Assembly (NCBI RefSeq): GCF_002261345.1
Contig: NZ_NEVT01000009.1
Coordinates: forward strand, 310,001-374,000
Direction: 5' to 3'
DNA from: Bordetella genomosp. 2
GTDB lineage: Bacteria; Pseudomonadota; Gammaproteobacteria; Burkholderiales; Burkholderiaceae_B
Length of the DNA stretch: 64,000 nt
Each line of letters opens with the position of its first letter. Positions within the stretch are counted from its first letter, which is position 1. A model generated the notes under the pieces. It saw only the letters and a program-made list of their open reading frames with translations. It was not told where the DNA came from and did not search any database. This document shows, one piece after another, positions 35,785-44,283 of the stretch. The translations under genes were made by a program, and so were the position numbers.

Positions 35785-36711
35785 TCACGCCGCCAGGGCC
35801 TGCGCGGGGAACTGGCGATCCAGCGCGGCCACCGCCATCGCCAGTTGCTCGGCCAGGGCGGCGCTGGCGCGCGGCATGGGCGCCCGCAGCACGTCGGACA
35901 GCAGCCCTTGCCGCGCCAGCCAGGCCTTCAGCGGCCCCGGGTTCGGCTCGGCGAACACCAGCCGGATCACCGGCGCCAGCGCATGGAACAGGCGCCGCGC
36001 CGGCTCCAGTTGCTGCGCCCGCGCCGCCCGGTCCATCGCCACGAACAGGTCGGGCCGGATGTGGGCGGCCGCCGCGATCATGCCGCTGCCACCCAGGCAG
36101 AGGGTGGACAACGCGTGCAAATCCTCGCCGGCCATGACCCGCAGCCCGCCGTGGGCGATGAGCGCCACGGTCTTGTCCAGCGAACCGCCGCAATCCTTCA
36201 CGGCGACGATATTGGCGTGCCCGGCCAGCGCCAGCAGCGTATCGGTGTCGAGCACGGCGCCCGTGCGATAGGGGATGTCGTACAGCACCAGCGGCACGCG
36301 CGAAGCGTCGGCCAGGGTCTGGAAATAGGCCAGGGCGCCCTGCTGGCCCGGCCGCACATAGTAGGGCGCGGGCGCCAGCACGCCCGCCAGCGGGCGGGTG
36401 CCGAACGCGGCCAGGCGCTGCAGCACGTGTCCCTGGTGATTGCCGGCCAGGCCCATGACGACCGGCAGCCGGCCGGCCTCGGCCAGCACGGCATCCAGCA
36501 CCGCCAGTTGTTCGGCGTCGTCCAGCGCCGCGGCTTCGCCGGTGCTGCCGCACACCACCAGGCCGTCCACGCCCGCGGCGGCGTAATGGCGCACCAGTCG
36601 GCGCAGGGCGCCGCCGTCGACGCCGTGCGCGGTGAACGGCGTCACCAGCGGAATCCAGACGCCCTGGAATACGGCGGATGCGGATGAAGAAGAAGTCGAA
36701 GAAGCTTGCAT
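35785..36711 (-). CDS. DapA-family (dihydrodipicolinate synthase/N-acetylneuraminate lyase) aldolase
   Basis: A 308-residue class I aldolase. It has the GSTGEAAAL pyruvate-binding motif, Tyr144 in LYDIPYRTG and the Schiff-base Lys172 in IVAVKDCGG, plus SGMIAAAAHIRPDLF later. All catalytic residues are present. It could condense pyruvate with aspartate semialdehyde, but many paralogues act on sugar acids or hydroxyproline derivatives, so the pathway is open. ATG 36711 lies under a Ser-rich start (MQASSTSSSSASAVFQG). Two inverted repeats 93-135 bases upstream suggest specific regulation. Confidence 0.82.
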   Translation of the reverse strand: MQASSTSSSSASAVFQGVWIPLVTPFTAHGVDGGALRRLVRHYAAAGVDGLVVCGSTGEAAALDDAEQLAVLDAVLAEAGRLPVVMGLAGNHQGHVLQRLAAFGTRPLAGVLAPAPYYVRPGQQGALAYFQTLADASRVPLVLYDIPYRTGAVLDTDTLLALAGHANIVAVKDCGGSLDKTVALIAHGGLRVMAGEDLHALSTLCLGGSGMIAAAAHIRPDLFVAMDRAARAQQLEPARRLFHALAPVIRLVFAEPNPGPLKAWLARQGLLSDVLRAPMPRASAALAEQLAMAVAALDRQFPAQALAA

Positions 36712-37022
36712 GACACACTCCTGAGGACCGCTTGGGGACCGTGCAGAAGTGCTCGGGATGCCGGGGAAAAAGCCGCAGCGCGCCGCGCCGCCGGAGTGCC
36801 GCCGTTCCGTCGCCCATCTGACGGAACAGCCAGCTCCGGTCAGATGAGCCGCTGTTTTTTGGATTTCAGGCCGATGCGACGCGCCGCCGCGCCAGGGGCG
36901 AGGCGGCAGGCAGCGAAGCAAGGGGCCGGAAACATGGAAATGGGACGGATGCGCGAACGGGATAAGGGCAATCTACCGGGCGGCCATGCCGGTGTCAACC
37001 GGCAGCCGCCCGGCCGCCTGGC
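36712..37022. promoter_or_regulatory. Upstream region of the DapA-like gene with inverted repeats
   Basis: These 311 bases between the BCCT transporter and the DapA-like gene hold no convincing coding sequence. GTTCCGTC (36804-36811) is repeated inverted as GACGGAAC (36820-36827). Overlapping it, CATCTGAC (36815-36822) pairs with GTCAGATG (36839-36846). Two such overlapping dyads at about -93 to -135 from the start look like operator sequences for a dimeric regulator. The remainder is GC-rich and shows no clear promoter. Confidence 0.45.
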
Positions 37023-38990
37023 TCAGCGCACGATGTGCAGGTAGTGTCGATGGCGTTCGTACTGGTCGAGGATGTCGCCGATGACGGCGTCCCGGCTCCA
37101 TCCCATGATGTCGTAGTCCTGCCCGCCCTCGCGCAAGTGGACTTCGGCGCGGAAGTACTTGCGCTCTTCCTCGTCCGTTCCGTCGTTCGGCGTCAGGCTC
37201 GGGCGGACAAAGGCCTGGGGCTGCACCGAATAGGAGAAGTCCAGGTACTCGCCGTGGGAAACTTCCATCGCCGCCGAGCCATTCTCTTCGTTCTCGCGGA
37301 CTTCCACCACGTAGCCCTGCTTGCGCAATTCCTCGGCGACGTCTTCCAGGGCCGGCTTCACCACTTCCGCGATAAAGCGCAGGACGTGCGCGCGGCGCGG
37401 CATCATCACCATGTTGCGCAGGCGGCGCTCCCAGGACTGCCCGCCGCGTGCCGGCCGCGACAGGGTCAGCGACTGGTAGCGGATGCCGCGCTTGGTGGCG
37501 TCGAGCTTGAGCGCCCTGAACAAGCCCCACATGGCCAGCAGCAGGATGATCGAGAAGGGCAGCGCGCTGGCGATGGTGGCGGTCTGCAAAGCGGTCAGGC
37601 CGTCGGCCAACAATAGCGCGATGGCGACCGCGCCCATCGACAGCGACCAGAAGATGCGCTGCCAGACCGGCGTGCGCTCCGCGCCGCCGGATGCCAGCAA
37701 GTCCACCACCAGCGCGCCGGAATCGGCCGAGGTGACGAAGAACACCACCACCATGGCGATGGCCACGAACGAAATGACATTACCCCAGGGCATCTGCTCA
37801 AGAAAGGCGAATAGCGCCAGCGTGGTATCGCTTTGCACCGTCTCGGCGAAACCCTGGACCTTGTCGATCAGGATCATGTGGATGGCCGTGTCGCCGAACA
37901 CGGTCATCCAGAACAGCGTGAAGCCCGTCGGCACCAGCAGCACGCCGCTGACGAATTCGCGGATGGTGCGGCCGCGCGAGATGCGGGCGATGAACAGCCC
38001 CACGAACGGCGACCAGGCGATCCACCAGCCCCAGTAGAACAGCGTCCAGCCGCCGATCCAGTCGGTGGGCTCGTACGCATAGAGATTGAAGGTCTTGTTG
38101 ACGATATCCGAGAGGTAGGCGCCGGTATTCTGCACGAAGGTCTGCAGCAGGAACACCGTGGGGCCGACCACCAGCACGAACACCAGCAGTATCACCGCCA
38201 GCGCCAGGTTGGATTCGGACAGGATGCGGATGCCCTTGTCCAGGCCGCTGGCGACCGACACCGTCGCCAGCGCGCAAGTCGCGATGATCAGCATGATCTG
38301 GACCGGCACGCTCACCGGCAGGCCGAACAAGTGATTCAGGCCGCTGTTGATCTGTGCCACCCCCAGCCCCAGCGAGGTCGCCACGCCAAGCACGGTGCCG
38401 ATGATGGCGAAGATATCCACGGCATGGCCGATCGGCCCGTGGATGCGATTGCCGATGAGCGGATAGAGGGCGGAGCGCAGCGTCAGCGGCAAGCCGTGGC
38501 GATAGGAGAAAAATGCCAACGTCAGGGCCACGATGGCGTAGATCGCCCAGGCATGCAGGCCCCAATGGAAGAAGGTCAGCTTCATCGCCTCGCGGGCAGC
38601 CGCCACCGTGGCGCCCTCGCCGACCGGCGGCGTCATGAAGTGCATCACCGGCTCGGCCACGCCGAAGAACATCAGGCCGATGCCCATGCCGGCGGAGAAC
38701 AGCATCGCGAACCAGGTGAAATTGCGATAGTCGGGTTCGCTATGATCGGGACCGAGCTTGATATCCCCGTAGCGGCTGACCGCCAGGAACACGACGGCCA
38801 GGAGAATGAGCGCCACCACCAGGATGTAGAACCAGCTGGCGTTGCCCAGGATCCAGCCCTGGACCGTGTCGAACAGTCTTTGTGCGAACTGGGGCGCCGC
38901 GATAGCGAATACCACCAGCAGCAGGGTGAATAGGGCAGCGGTATAAAAGACGGGCCGCTGGATCGTCATGCGCGGGGATGGCTCCTGCAA
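37023..38990 (-). CDS. betT: BCCT-family betaine/carnitine/choline transporter
   Basis: A 655-residue transporter with 12 transmembrane segments and a cytoplasmic C-terminal tail of about 150 residues, the length class of BetT. Family signatures are WFAMLFSAGMGIGLMFFGVAEPVMHF and WTLFYWGWWIAWSPFVGLFIARISRGRTIREF, with the Trp-rich substrate box. It imports choline or a related quaternary amine with protons, usually for osmoprotection. The C-terminal tail is expected to sense osmotic or chemical state. A second start at 38969 (MTIQRPVFYTAALF) is at least as plausible. It is the only osmolyte uptake gene seen here. Confidence 0.88.
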   Translation of the reverse strand: MQEPSPRMTIQRPVFYTAALFTLLLVVFAIAAPQFAQRLFDTVQGWILGNASWFYILVVALILLAVVFLAVSRYGDIKLGPDHSEPDYRNFTWFAMLFSAGMGIGLMFFGVAEPVMHFMTPPVGEGATVAAAREAMKLTFFHWGLHAWAIYAIVALTLAFFSYRHGLPLTLRSALYPLIGNRIHGPIGHAVDIFAIIGTVLGVATSLGLGVAQINSGLNHLFGLPVSVPVQIMLIIATCALATVSVASGLDKGIRILSESNLALAVILLVFVLVVGPTVFLLQTFVQNTGAYLSDIVNKTFNLYAYEPTDWIGGWTLFYWGWWIAWSPFVGLFIARISRGRTIREFVSGVLLVPTGFTLFWMTVFGDTAIHMILIDKVQGFAETVQSDTTLALFAFLEQMPWGNVISFVAIAMVVVFFVTSADSGALVVDLLASGGAERTPVWQRIFWSLSMGAVAIALLLADGLTALQTATIASALPFSIILLLAMWGLFRALKLDATKRGIRYQSLTLSRPARGGQSWERRLRNMVMMPRRAHVLRFIAEVVKPALEDVAEELRKQGYVVEVRENEENGSAAMEVSHGEYLDFSYSVQPQAFVRPSLTPNDGTDEEERKYFRAEVHLREGGQDYDIMGWSRDAVIGDILDQYERHRHYLHIVR

Positions 38991-39057
38991 GCTTTTCTCC
39001 TCTCGTCAAGCCGCCTCGCGCCTGGGCGGTATCAATCGGTGCGCGAATGGGGACACA

Positions 39058-39552
39058 TTACTGGAAGCCGTCCAGGCTTGCCAGGAAGACCTCGCACAGG
39101 GCCTGCATGCCCTGCCGGTCGTCGTCGTCGAAGCGGCCCGGCTCCGGGCTGTCGACGTCCCAGACGCCGATCAGTTCGCCGTCGCGCACGAGCGGCACCA
39201 CGATCTCGGAACGCGAAGCCGCGTCGCAGGCGATATGGCCGGGGAAAGCGTGCACGTCGGCCACGAGCTGGGTCTGGCGCTGGCTGGCGGCGGCGCCGCA
39301 GACGCCCCGGTCGAGCGCAATGCGCACGCAGGCCGGCTTGCCCTGGAACGGGCCCAGCACCAGCTCGCGGCCATCGTAGAAATAGAACCCGGCCCAATTG
39401 ATGCGGGGCACCGCCTGGTAGGCCAGCGCGGCGAAATTGGCGGCGTTGGCGATGCGGTCGGCCTCGCCGGCCAGCAGCGCGCGCGCCTGGGCGGCCAGTT
39501 CGGCGTAGAAACGGGGCTTGTCGTCGGTGGGGAGTTCGGCGGCGGTGAACAT
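39058..39552 (-). CDS. msrC: GAF-domain free methionine-(R)-sulfoxide reductase
   Basis: A 164-residue GAF protein matching the fRMsr family, which reduces free methionine-R-sulfoxide with thioredoxin. INWAGFYFYDGRELVLGPFQGKPAC and RGVCGAAAS, then HIACDAASRSEIVVPL, hold the three conserved cysteines at residues 75, 85 and 109. The C-terminal GVWDVDSPEPGRFDDDD is also typical. I chose ATG 39552 (MFTAAELP), giving the usual length. A TTG at 39576 would extend the product by eight residues. The gene is divergent from the aminotransferase gene across about 130 bases. Confidence 0.88.
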   Translation of the reverse strand: MFTAAELPTDDKPRFYAELAAQARALLAGEADRIANAANFAALAYQAVPRINWAGFYFYDGRELVLGPFQGKPACVRIALDRGVCGAAASQRQTQLVADVHAFPGHIACDAASRSEIVVPLVRDGELIGVWDVDSPEPGRFDDDDRQGMQALCEVFLASLDGFQ

Positions 39553-39683
39553 CGGCAAATGTAACTGTACAGGCAATTATCGAACCAACTGATTTTAGGG
39601 GCACGCCCGCCCGGCGCGGCGCGGCGGCGGCGTTGTGGGACAATGTTTGCTCTTTTTCCGTTCTTTCCTTCCCGAAATTCCCC

Positions 39684-40883
39684 ATGGACAAGCCTTTCGA
39701 ACCCGTGTGCGCCTTCTCCGAGCGCGCCAAGCAGCTCACCAGTTCCGCCATCCGCGAAATCCTCAAGGTCACCGAGCGGCCCGAGGTCATTTCCTTCGCG
39801 GGCGGCCTGCCGGCCCCCGGCGGCTTTCCGGTAGAAGTGGTACGCGCGGCATTCGACAAGGTACTGGCCGGCAACGGCCGCGCCGCGCTGCAGTACGGCC
39901 CCACCGAAGGCTATGCGCCGCTGCGCCAGTGGGTGGCCGACGACCTGAACCGCGCCGGCGCCAACGTCGCGCCCGACCAGATCCTCATCGTGTCGGGCTC
40001 GCAGCAGGCGCTCGACCTGCTGGGCAAGGTGCTCATCGACGAAGGCAGCAAGATCCTGGTCGAAGACCCCAGCTACCTGGGCGCGCTGCAGTCGTTCAGC
40101 CTGTACCGGCCGCAGTACGTGCCGGTCCCCACCGACGACGGCGGGCTGATCCCGGAAGCCATCACCGCCTCGCTGGCCGAGGGCGCGCGCTTCCTGTACG
40201 CGCTGCCCAACTTCCAGAACCCCACGGGACGCACCCTGAACCTGGCGCGCCGCAAGGCGCTGGTGCAACAGGCCGCCCAGCTGGGCCTGCCCATCATCGA
40301 GGACGACCCCTACGGCGAACTGCGCTACGCCGGCGAGCCGCAGCCGGGCCTGCTGGCGCTGGCCGGCGAATGCGGCGCCAATGTCATCCGCCTGGGCACG
40401 TTCTCCAAGGTGCTGGCGCCGGGCCTGCGGCTGGGCTACATCGCCGCGCACCGCAGCATCATCGACAAGCTCGTCCAGGCCAAGCAGGCCACCGACCTGC
40501 ACACGCCCACCCTGACCCAGATGGCCGTCCATGAAGTCGTGAAGGACGGCTTCCTGGAACAGCATCTGCCGACCGTGCGCGAAATCTACCGCGCCCAGGG
40601 CCGCTGCATGCTGGACGCCATCGCGCGCGAATTCCCCGACACGGTCACCTGGACCAAGCCCGAAGGCGGCATGTTCCTGTGGGTGACGCTGCCCGAGCAC
40701 ATCGACAGCGCCCAGTTGCTGACGCAGGCGGTCGAGCAGAACGTGGCCTTCGTGCCGGGCGCCCCCTTCTATGCCGGCAAGGCGCGCCGCAACACCCTGC
40801 GCCTGAGCTTCGCCACGGTGCCGGAAGAGCGTATCCGCGCCGGCATCGCCATCCTCGGCAAGCTGATCAAGCAGTACGCCTGA
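39684..40883 (+). CDS. PLP-dependent fold-type I aminotransferase (LysN/2-aminoadipate type)
   Basis: A 399-residue enzyme with the small N-terminal segment RPEVISFAGGLPAPGGFP, the YGPTEGYAPLR substrate loop, the SGSQQALDL cofactor-phosphate site, YALPNFQNPTGRTL and EDDPYGELRY. The PLP-lysine lies in RLGTFSKVLAPGLRLGY. These match the aminotransferase group that includes LysN/2-aminoadipate and aromatic/valine aminotransferases. The amino donor cannot be fixed. ATG 39684 gives MDKPFEPV. A strong palindromic hairpin follows six bases after the stop. The saccharopine-dehydrogenase-like gene 2.2 kb downstream could hint at lysine metabolism, but it is not in the same operon. Confidence 0.87.
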   Translation: MDKPFEPVCAFSERAKQLTSSAIREILKVTERPEVISFAGGLPAPGGFPVEVVRAAFDKVLAGNGRAALQYGPTEGYAPLRQWVADDLNRAGANVAPDQILIVSGSQQALDLLGKVLIDEGSKILVEDPSYLGALQSFSLYRPQYVPVPTDDGGLIPEAITASLAEGARFLYALPNFQNPTGRTLNLARRKALVQQAAQLGLPIIEDDPYGELRYAGEPQPGLLALAGECGANVIRLGTFSKVLAPGLRLGYIAAHRSIIDKLVQAKQATDLHTPTLTQMAVHEVVKDGFLEQHLPTVREIYRAQGRCMLDAIAREFPDTVTWTKPEGGMFLWVTLPEHIDSAQLLTQAVEQNVAFVPGAPFYAGKARRNTLRLSFATVPEERIRAGIAILGKLIKQYA

Positions 40884-40888
40884 CCGCC

Positions 40889-40914
40889 GGGCGGCGGCGC
40901 GCCGCCGCCCGATC
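40889..40914 (+). terminator. Terminator-like hairpin after the aminotransferase gene
   Basis: A perfect 22-base GC palindrome (40889-40910, alternating GGC/GCC) begins just past the stop codon and is followed by GATCTTTT. It probably ends or attenuates the aminotransferase transcript before ubiA. Confidence 0.65.
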
Positions 40915-40942
40915 TTTTCATCGCCCACGCCATCCGCTGTCC

Positions 40943-41875
40943 ATGACTATCGTGAGCGCGCCGCAACAGACCTCTCCCGACCTCAACGACATCGTCTTCA
41001 CCGACTGGGTAGAACGCTGGCTGCCCCGTTCCTGGCGGCCTTATGCGCGCCTGTGCCGGCTGGACCGCCCGATCGGCACCTGGCTGACCCTGCTGCCCTG
41101 CATTGCCGCGCTGATCCAGGCGGCCGGCGGCCTGCCCGAGCTGCGCCGCCTGATCGTCTTCTCGCTGGGCGCGCTGCTGATGCGCGGCATCGGCTGCACG
41201 GTCAACGACATGTGCGACCGCGACATCGACAAGCACGTCGAACGCACCCGCTTCCGGCCGCTGACCAGCGGGCAGCTCAGCATGCGCAACGCGGTGTGGT
41301 TCCTGCTGGGGCAATTGCTGGTGTGCGGCTCGCTGCTCTTCTTCATCAACGAGATGAGCCGCTGGCTGGCCGTGGCGGTGCTGCCCTTCGTCTTCATCTA
41401 CCCGCTGTGCAAGCGGGTCACCTACTGGCCGCAGGTGGTGCTGGGCATCTGCTTCAACTGGGGCATGCTGATGGCCTGGTCGGACACGCAGAATGTCCTG
41501 CCCCTGGCGGGCATCGCCATGTGGCTGGGCGCGGTGCTGTGGCAGGTCGGCTACGACAGCATCTATGCCTATGTCGACGTGCGCGACGACGCGCGCCTGG
41601 GCCTGCGCTCGACCGCCATGCGCTTCGGCGCCCACGGCAAGCTGTGGATCGGCGGGTTCTACGCCGCGACGATCGCGCTGTGGGCCTGGGGCGGCCACGC
41701 CATGGGGCTGGGCTGGGGCTACCAGGCCGGCATGGTCGCGGTGGCGGCGCACCTGGCGTGGCAGCTCTACACCTTCGACCTGCAGCGTCCCGACCGCAAC
41801 TTCATGCTGTTCCGCGCCAACCTCTGGACGGGCGTGCTGTTGATCGCCGCGGCGCTGGCGGGTACCCTGGCCTGA
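40943..41875 (+). CDS. ubiA: 4-hydroxybenzoate polyprenyltransferase
   Basis: A 310-residue membrane prenyltransferase that attaches the polyprenyl tail to 4-hydroxybenzoate in ubiquinone synthesis. The first aspartate-rich motif N88-D89-M-C-D92 (GCTVNDMCDRDIDKHVERT) binds the prenyl pyrophosphate with magnesium. A second motif lies in YAYVDVRDDARLGLRST. Around nine hydrophobic segments follow the soluble N-terminus. LDRPIGTWLTLLP is typical for UbiA. ATG 40943 fits family length (about 290) with a short N-terminal extension. Confidence 0.94.
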   Translation: MTIVSAPQQTSPDLNDIVFTDWVERWLPRSWRPYARLCRLDRPIGTWLTLLPCIAALIQAAGGLPELRRLIVFSLGALLMRGIGCTVNDMCDRDIDKHVERTRFRPLTSGQLSMRNAVWFLLGQLLVCGSLLFFINEMSRWLAVAVLPFVFIYPLCKRVTYWPQVVLGICFNWGMLMAWSDTQNVLPLAGIAMWLGAVLWQVGYDSIYAYVDVRDDARLGLRSTAMRFGAHGKLWIGGFYAATIALWAWGGHAMGLGWGYQAGMVAVAAHLAWQLYTFDLQRPDRNFMLFRANLWTGVLLIAAALAGTLA

Positions 41876-41904
41876 GCCCTTTCCCCGCTGTCCCAGGAGC
41901 CCCC

Positions 41905-42309
41905 ATGTCCCTTCCCCGACTTTGCCTGCCGCTGGCCGCGGCCGCCGCGCTGCTGGCCGGCGCGCCCGGCGCCCAGGCCGCCCAGGACTGCACGGCGCTG
42001 CGCGGTTGCGCCGCGAAGTTTTGCCACATCGAGAACGACATCGCCGCGGCCCAGGCACAGGGCAACAGCCGGCGCGAGGCCGGCCTGCGGCGCGCCCTGT
42101 CCGAGGCGCGCGGCTCGTGCAGCGACGAATCGCTGCGCGCCGAACGGCAGCAGGCCGTGGCCGAGCATCGCGAGAAGGTCCGCGAGCGCGAGGCCGAACT
42201 GGCCGAAGAACGGCGCGAAGGCGACCAGGACGACATCGACAAGGCGCTGCGCAAGCTGCACGAGGCCCAGGAAGAGTTGCGCCAGGCCCAGGACGAGTTG
42301 CTCAAGTAA
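41905..42309 (+). CDS. DUF1090 family periplasmic protein
   Basis: A 134-residue protein with a clear Sec signal peptide (MSLPRLCLPLAAAAALLAGAPGAQAAQ, cleavage after AQA). The mature part holds three cysteines in CTALRGCAAKFCHIE and one at GSCSDE, then a highly charged helical region. This matches the DUF1090 (YqjC-like) family. From residue about 75 the sequence (RAERQQAVAEHREKVREREAELAEERREG ... LHEAQEELRQAQDELL) is strongly predicted to form a coiled coil. Function is unknown; relatives are often stress-induced envelope proteins. It follows ubiA by 29 bases. Confidence 0.85.
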   Translation: MSLPRLCLPLAAAAALLAGAPGAQAAQDCTALRGCAAKFCHIENDIAAAQAQGNSRREAGLRRALSEARGSCSDESLRAERQQAVAEHREKVREREAELAEERREGDQDDIDKALRKLHEAQEELRQAQDELLK

Positions 42310-42404
42310 GCCTCGCGCGCCGGGCCGCCGGCACGCGGTTTCCTGAATCAATTCGACACACACCTGCCGATTAGCCGGCAGAATGGAAAAATATTTTCGA
42401 AAAA

Positions 42405-42421
42405 CTAGGGTTTATCCCTAG
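42405..42421. promoter_or_regulatory. Palindrome upstream of the DUF4148 gene
   Basis: CTAGGG (42405-42410) and CCCTAG (42416-42421) flank TTTAT, 98 bases before the start codon, in an AT-rich stretch. It looks like a binding site for a dimeric regulator. No RNA role is obvious. Confidence 0.45.
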
Positions 42422-42518
42422 GTCGCATCGGCCCAGAATGTCGTCAACGGGAAACAAATACGAACTCCGCGGATAGGCCGCCAGTTCGAGATCCCTAGAC
42501 AACAACTGGAGGTTTGCC

Positions 42519-42905
42519 ATGAAGACCCTAGCCACCGCGATCCTGCTTTCCCTGGGCGTAGCCGCCGGGGCCCAGGCCGCCGAAACCGACTCGCAACCGC
42601 TGACCCGCGCCCAGGTCCAGGCCGAACTGGCCGAAGCCAAGGCCACCGGCCAGTACTCCTTCGGCGAGCTGGACTACCCGCCCGCCGCCGTGCAGGCCGA
42701 CAGCAAGAGCCGCGCGCAAGTCGAGGAAGAACTCGCGCAGGCCCACACCGCCGGGCTGGTCACCTACGGCGAGCAAGAGTACCCGCCCCAGGCCGTCGAG
42801 CACACCAGCCACCTGAGCCGCGCCCAGGTGCAGGCCGAGCTGGCGCAAGCCAAGGCCGAAGGCCAGTACTCGTTCGGCAACCTGGACTACCCGCCGCACG
42901 GCTGA
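42519..42905 (+). CDS. DUF4148 repeat protein, exported
   Basis: A 128-residue small envelope protein. Residues 1-20 (MKTLATAILLSLGVAAGAQA) are a Sec signal. The mature protein consists of three copies of a 26-residue unit beginning at residues 30, 65 and 101, each of the form RAQVxxELAxAxxxGxxxxGxxxYPP. The units are joined by short linkers. DUF4148 proteins are abundant in Bordetella, Burkholderia and relatives, and their function is not known. A good site (AACTGGAGG) precedes the ATG, and a 17-bp hairpin lies downstream. Confidence 0.9.
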   Translation: MKTLATAILLSLGVAAGAQAAETDSQPLTRAQVQAELAEAKATGQYSFGELDYPPAAVQADSKSRAQVEEELAQAHTAGLVTYGEQEYPPQAVEHTSHLSRAQVQAELAQAKAEGQYSFGNLDYPPHG

Positions 42906-42941
42906 TTCCCAGGCATGGCGGGCGGCCGCCCGCCGCCGCGC

Positions 42942-42977
42942 AGCGCACAGGCCTTCCCCCGGGAAGGCCTGTGCGCT
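42942..42977 (+). terminator. Long perfect hairpin after the DUF4148 gene
   Basis: A 17-bp perfect stem, with arms 42942-42958 and 42961-42977 and two bases at the centre, lies 37 bases after the stop. Only TCT follows, so the T run is weak. It is nevertheless the best terminator candidate for this gene. Confidence 0.7.
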
Positions 42978-43051
42978 TCTGACGCCAGGGCGACGGACCC
43001 GGTTCCGAACATATCACCCGAGATTCCGTCATTTCAACGGCAATTTCACAC

Positions 43052-43084
43052 CATATCGACACTCTGTATCGTACATATCGACAC
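43052..43084 (+). promoter_or_regulatory. Direct repeat pair upstream of the saccharopine dehydrogenase-like gene
   Basis: CATATCGACAC occurs at 43052-43062 and again at 43074-43084, starts 22 bases apart, i.e. about two DNA helical turns. The pair lies 49-81 bases before the start codon, where a regulator would contact the promoter. Confidence 0.5.
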
Positions 43085-43132
43085 GGATCGGCCCTAGCAT
43101 AAAGGCACCCCACGTCCTTTCTGGAGCCTGCC

Positions 43133-44239
43133 ATGTCCCGTACGCAACACGCCATCACCGTCCTGGGCGCCGGCAAGATCGGCTTCGCCATCGCGTTGCT
43201 GCTGCAGCGCACCGGCGACTACGCCGTATGCGTGGCCGACCAGGACCCGTCCCGGCTGGACGCCGTGGCGGCGCTGGGATGCCAGACCGCGCAGATCGAC
43301 AACGATGCCGCGCTGGAGGCCGCCATTGCCGGCCGCCACGCCGTGCTGAATGCGCTGCCTTTCCATCGCGCCGTGGCCGTGGCCGGCCTGTGCGCGCGGC
43401 TGGGCGTGCATTACTTCGACCTGACCGAAGATGTGGCCAGCACCCACGCCATCCACGCGCTGGGCGGCGACGCGCGTGCCGTGCTGATGCCGCAGTGCGG
43501 CCTGGCGCCGGGCTTCATCGGCATCGTCGGCAACGACCTGGCGCGCCGCTTCGATACGCTGCTGGACTTGCGGATGCGGGTCGGCGCCCTGCCGCGCTAT
43601 CCCACCAATGCACTGCGCTACAACCTTACGTGGAGCACCGAGGGGCTGATCAACGAGTATTGCAATCCATGCGAGGCGCTGGTCGACGGCGAACTGGTCA
43701 AGGTGCCACCCATGGAAGGCTACGAGACCTTCACGCTGGACGGCGTCGAGTACGAGGCCTTCAATACCTCGGGCGGGCTGGGGACGCTGCCGCAGACCTT
43801 GCTGGGCCAGGCCCGCAACGTCGACTACAAATCCGTGCGCTACCCGGGCCACTGCGCCATCATGAAGCTGCTGCTCAATGACCTGCGCCTGCGCGAGCGC
43901 CGCGAATTGCTGCAGGACATCCTGGAAAGCGCCATCCCGGCCACCGGCCAGGATGTCATCGTGATCCTGGCCACGGCGTCGGGGTACCGCGGCGGACGGC
44001 TGCTGCAGGAAGCGTACTCGGCGCACATCCACGGCGACACGGTCGATGGCCACGCCCTCAGCGCGATCCAGTTGTCGACCGCCGCCGGCATCTGCACGGC
44101 CCTGGACCTGGTGGTCGAGGGCGTCCTGCCGCAGCGCGGCTTCGTCGGGCAGGAAAGCATCCCGCTCGATGCGCTGCTGGCCAATCGCCATGGCCGCGTC
44201 TACGCGGGCCAGCGGCTCGACGCCCTGCTGGCCGCCTGA
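43133..44239 (+). CDS. Saccharopine dehydrogenase family protein
   Basis: A 368-residue NAD(P)-dependent oxidoreductase. The N-terminal Rossmann motif is ITVLGAGKIGFAIALLL. Typical family blocks follow: HAVLNALPFHRAVAVAGLCARLGVHYFDLTED, then MPQCGLAPGFIGIVGNDLA, and a C-terminal domain with LTWSTEGLINEYCNPC. It resembles saccharopine dehydrogenase and lysine 6-dehydrogenase-like enzymes acting on amino acids such as lysine or carboxynorspermidine precursors. The exact substrate is not decidable. It stands alone on the plus strand with its own direct-repeat promoter region and converges with glcC. Confidence 0.82.
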   Translation: MSRTQHAITVLGAGKIGFAIALLLQRTGDYAVCVADQDPSRLDAVAALGCQTAQIDNDAALEAAIAGRHAVLNALPFHRAVAVAGLCARLGVHYFDLTEDVASTHAIHALGGDARAVLMPQCGLAPGFIGIVGNDLARRFDTLLDLRMRVGALPRYPTNALRYNLTWSTEGLINEYCNPCEALVDGELVKVPPMEGYETFTLDGVEYEAFNTSGGLGTLPQTLLGQARNVDYKSVRYPGHCAIMKLLLNDLRLRERRELLQDILESAIPATGQDVIVILATASGYRGGRLLQEAYSAHIHGDTVDGHALSAIQLSTAAGICTALDLVVEGVLPQRGFVGQESIPLDALLANRHGRVYAGQRLDALLAA

Positions 44240-44283
44240 TCCTGGGGCCTGCTCGCGCTAAAAGGAGGAGCGCCGCACTGGCC

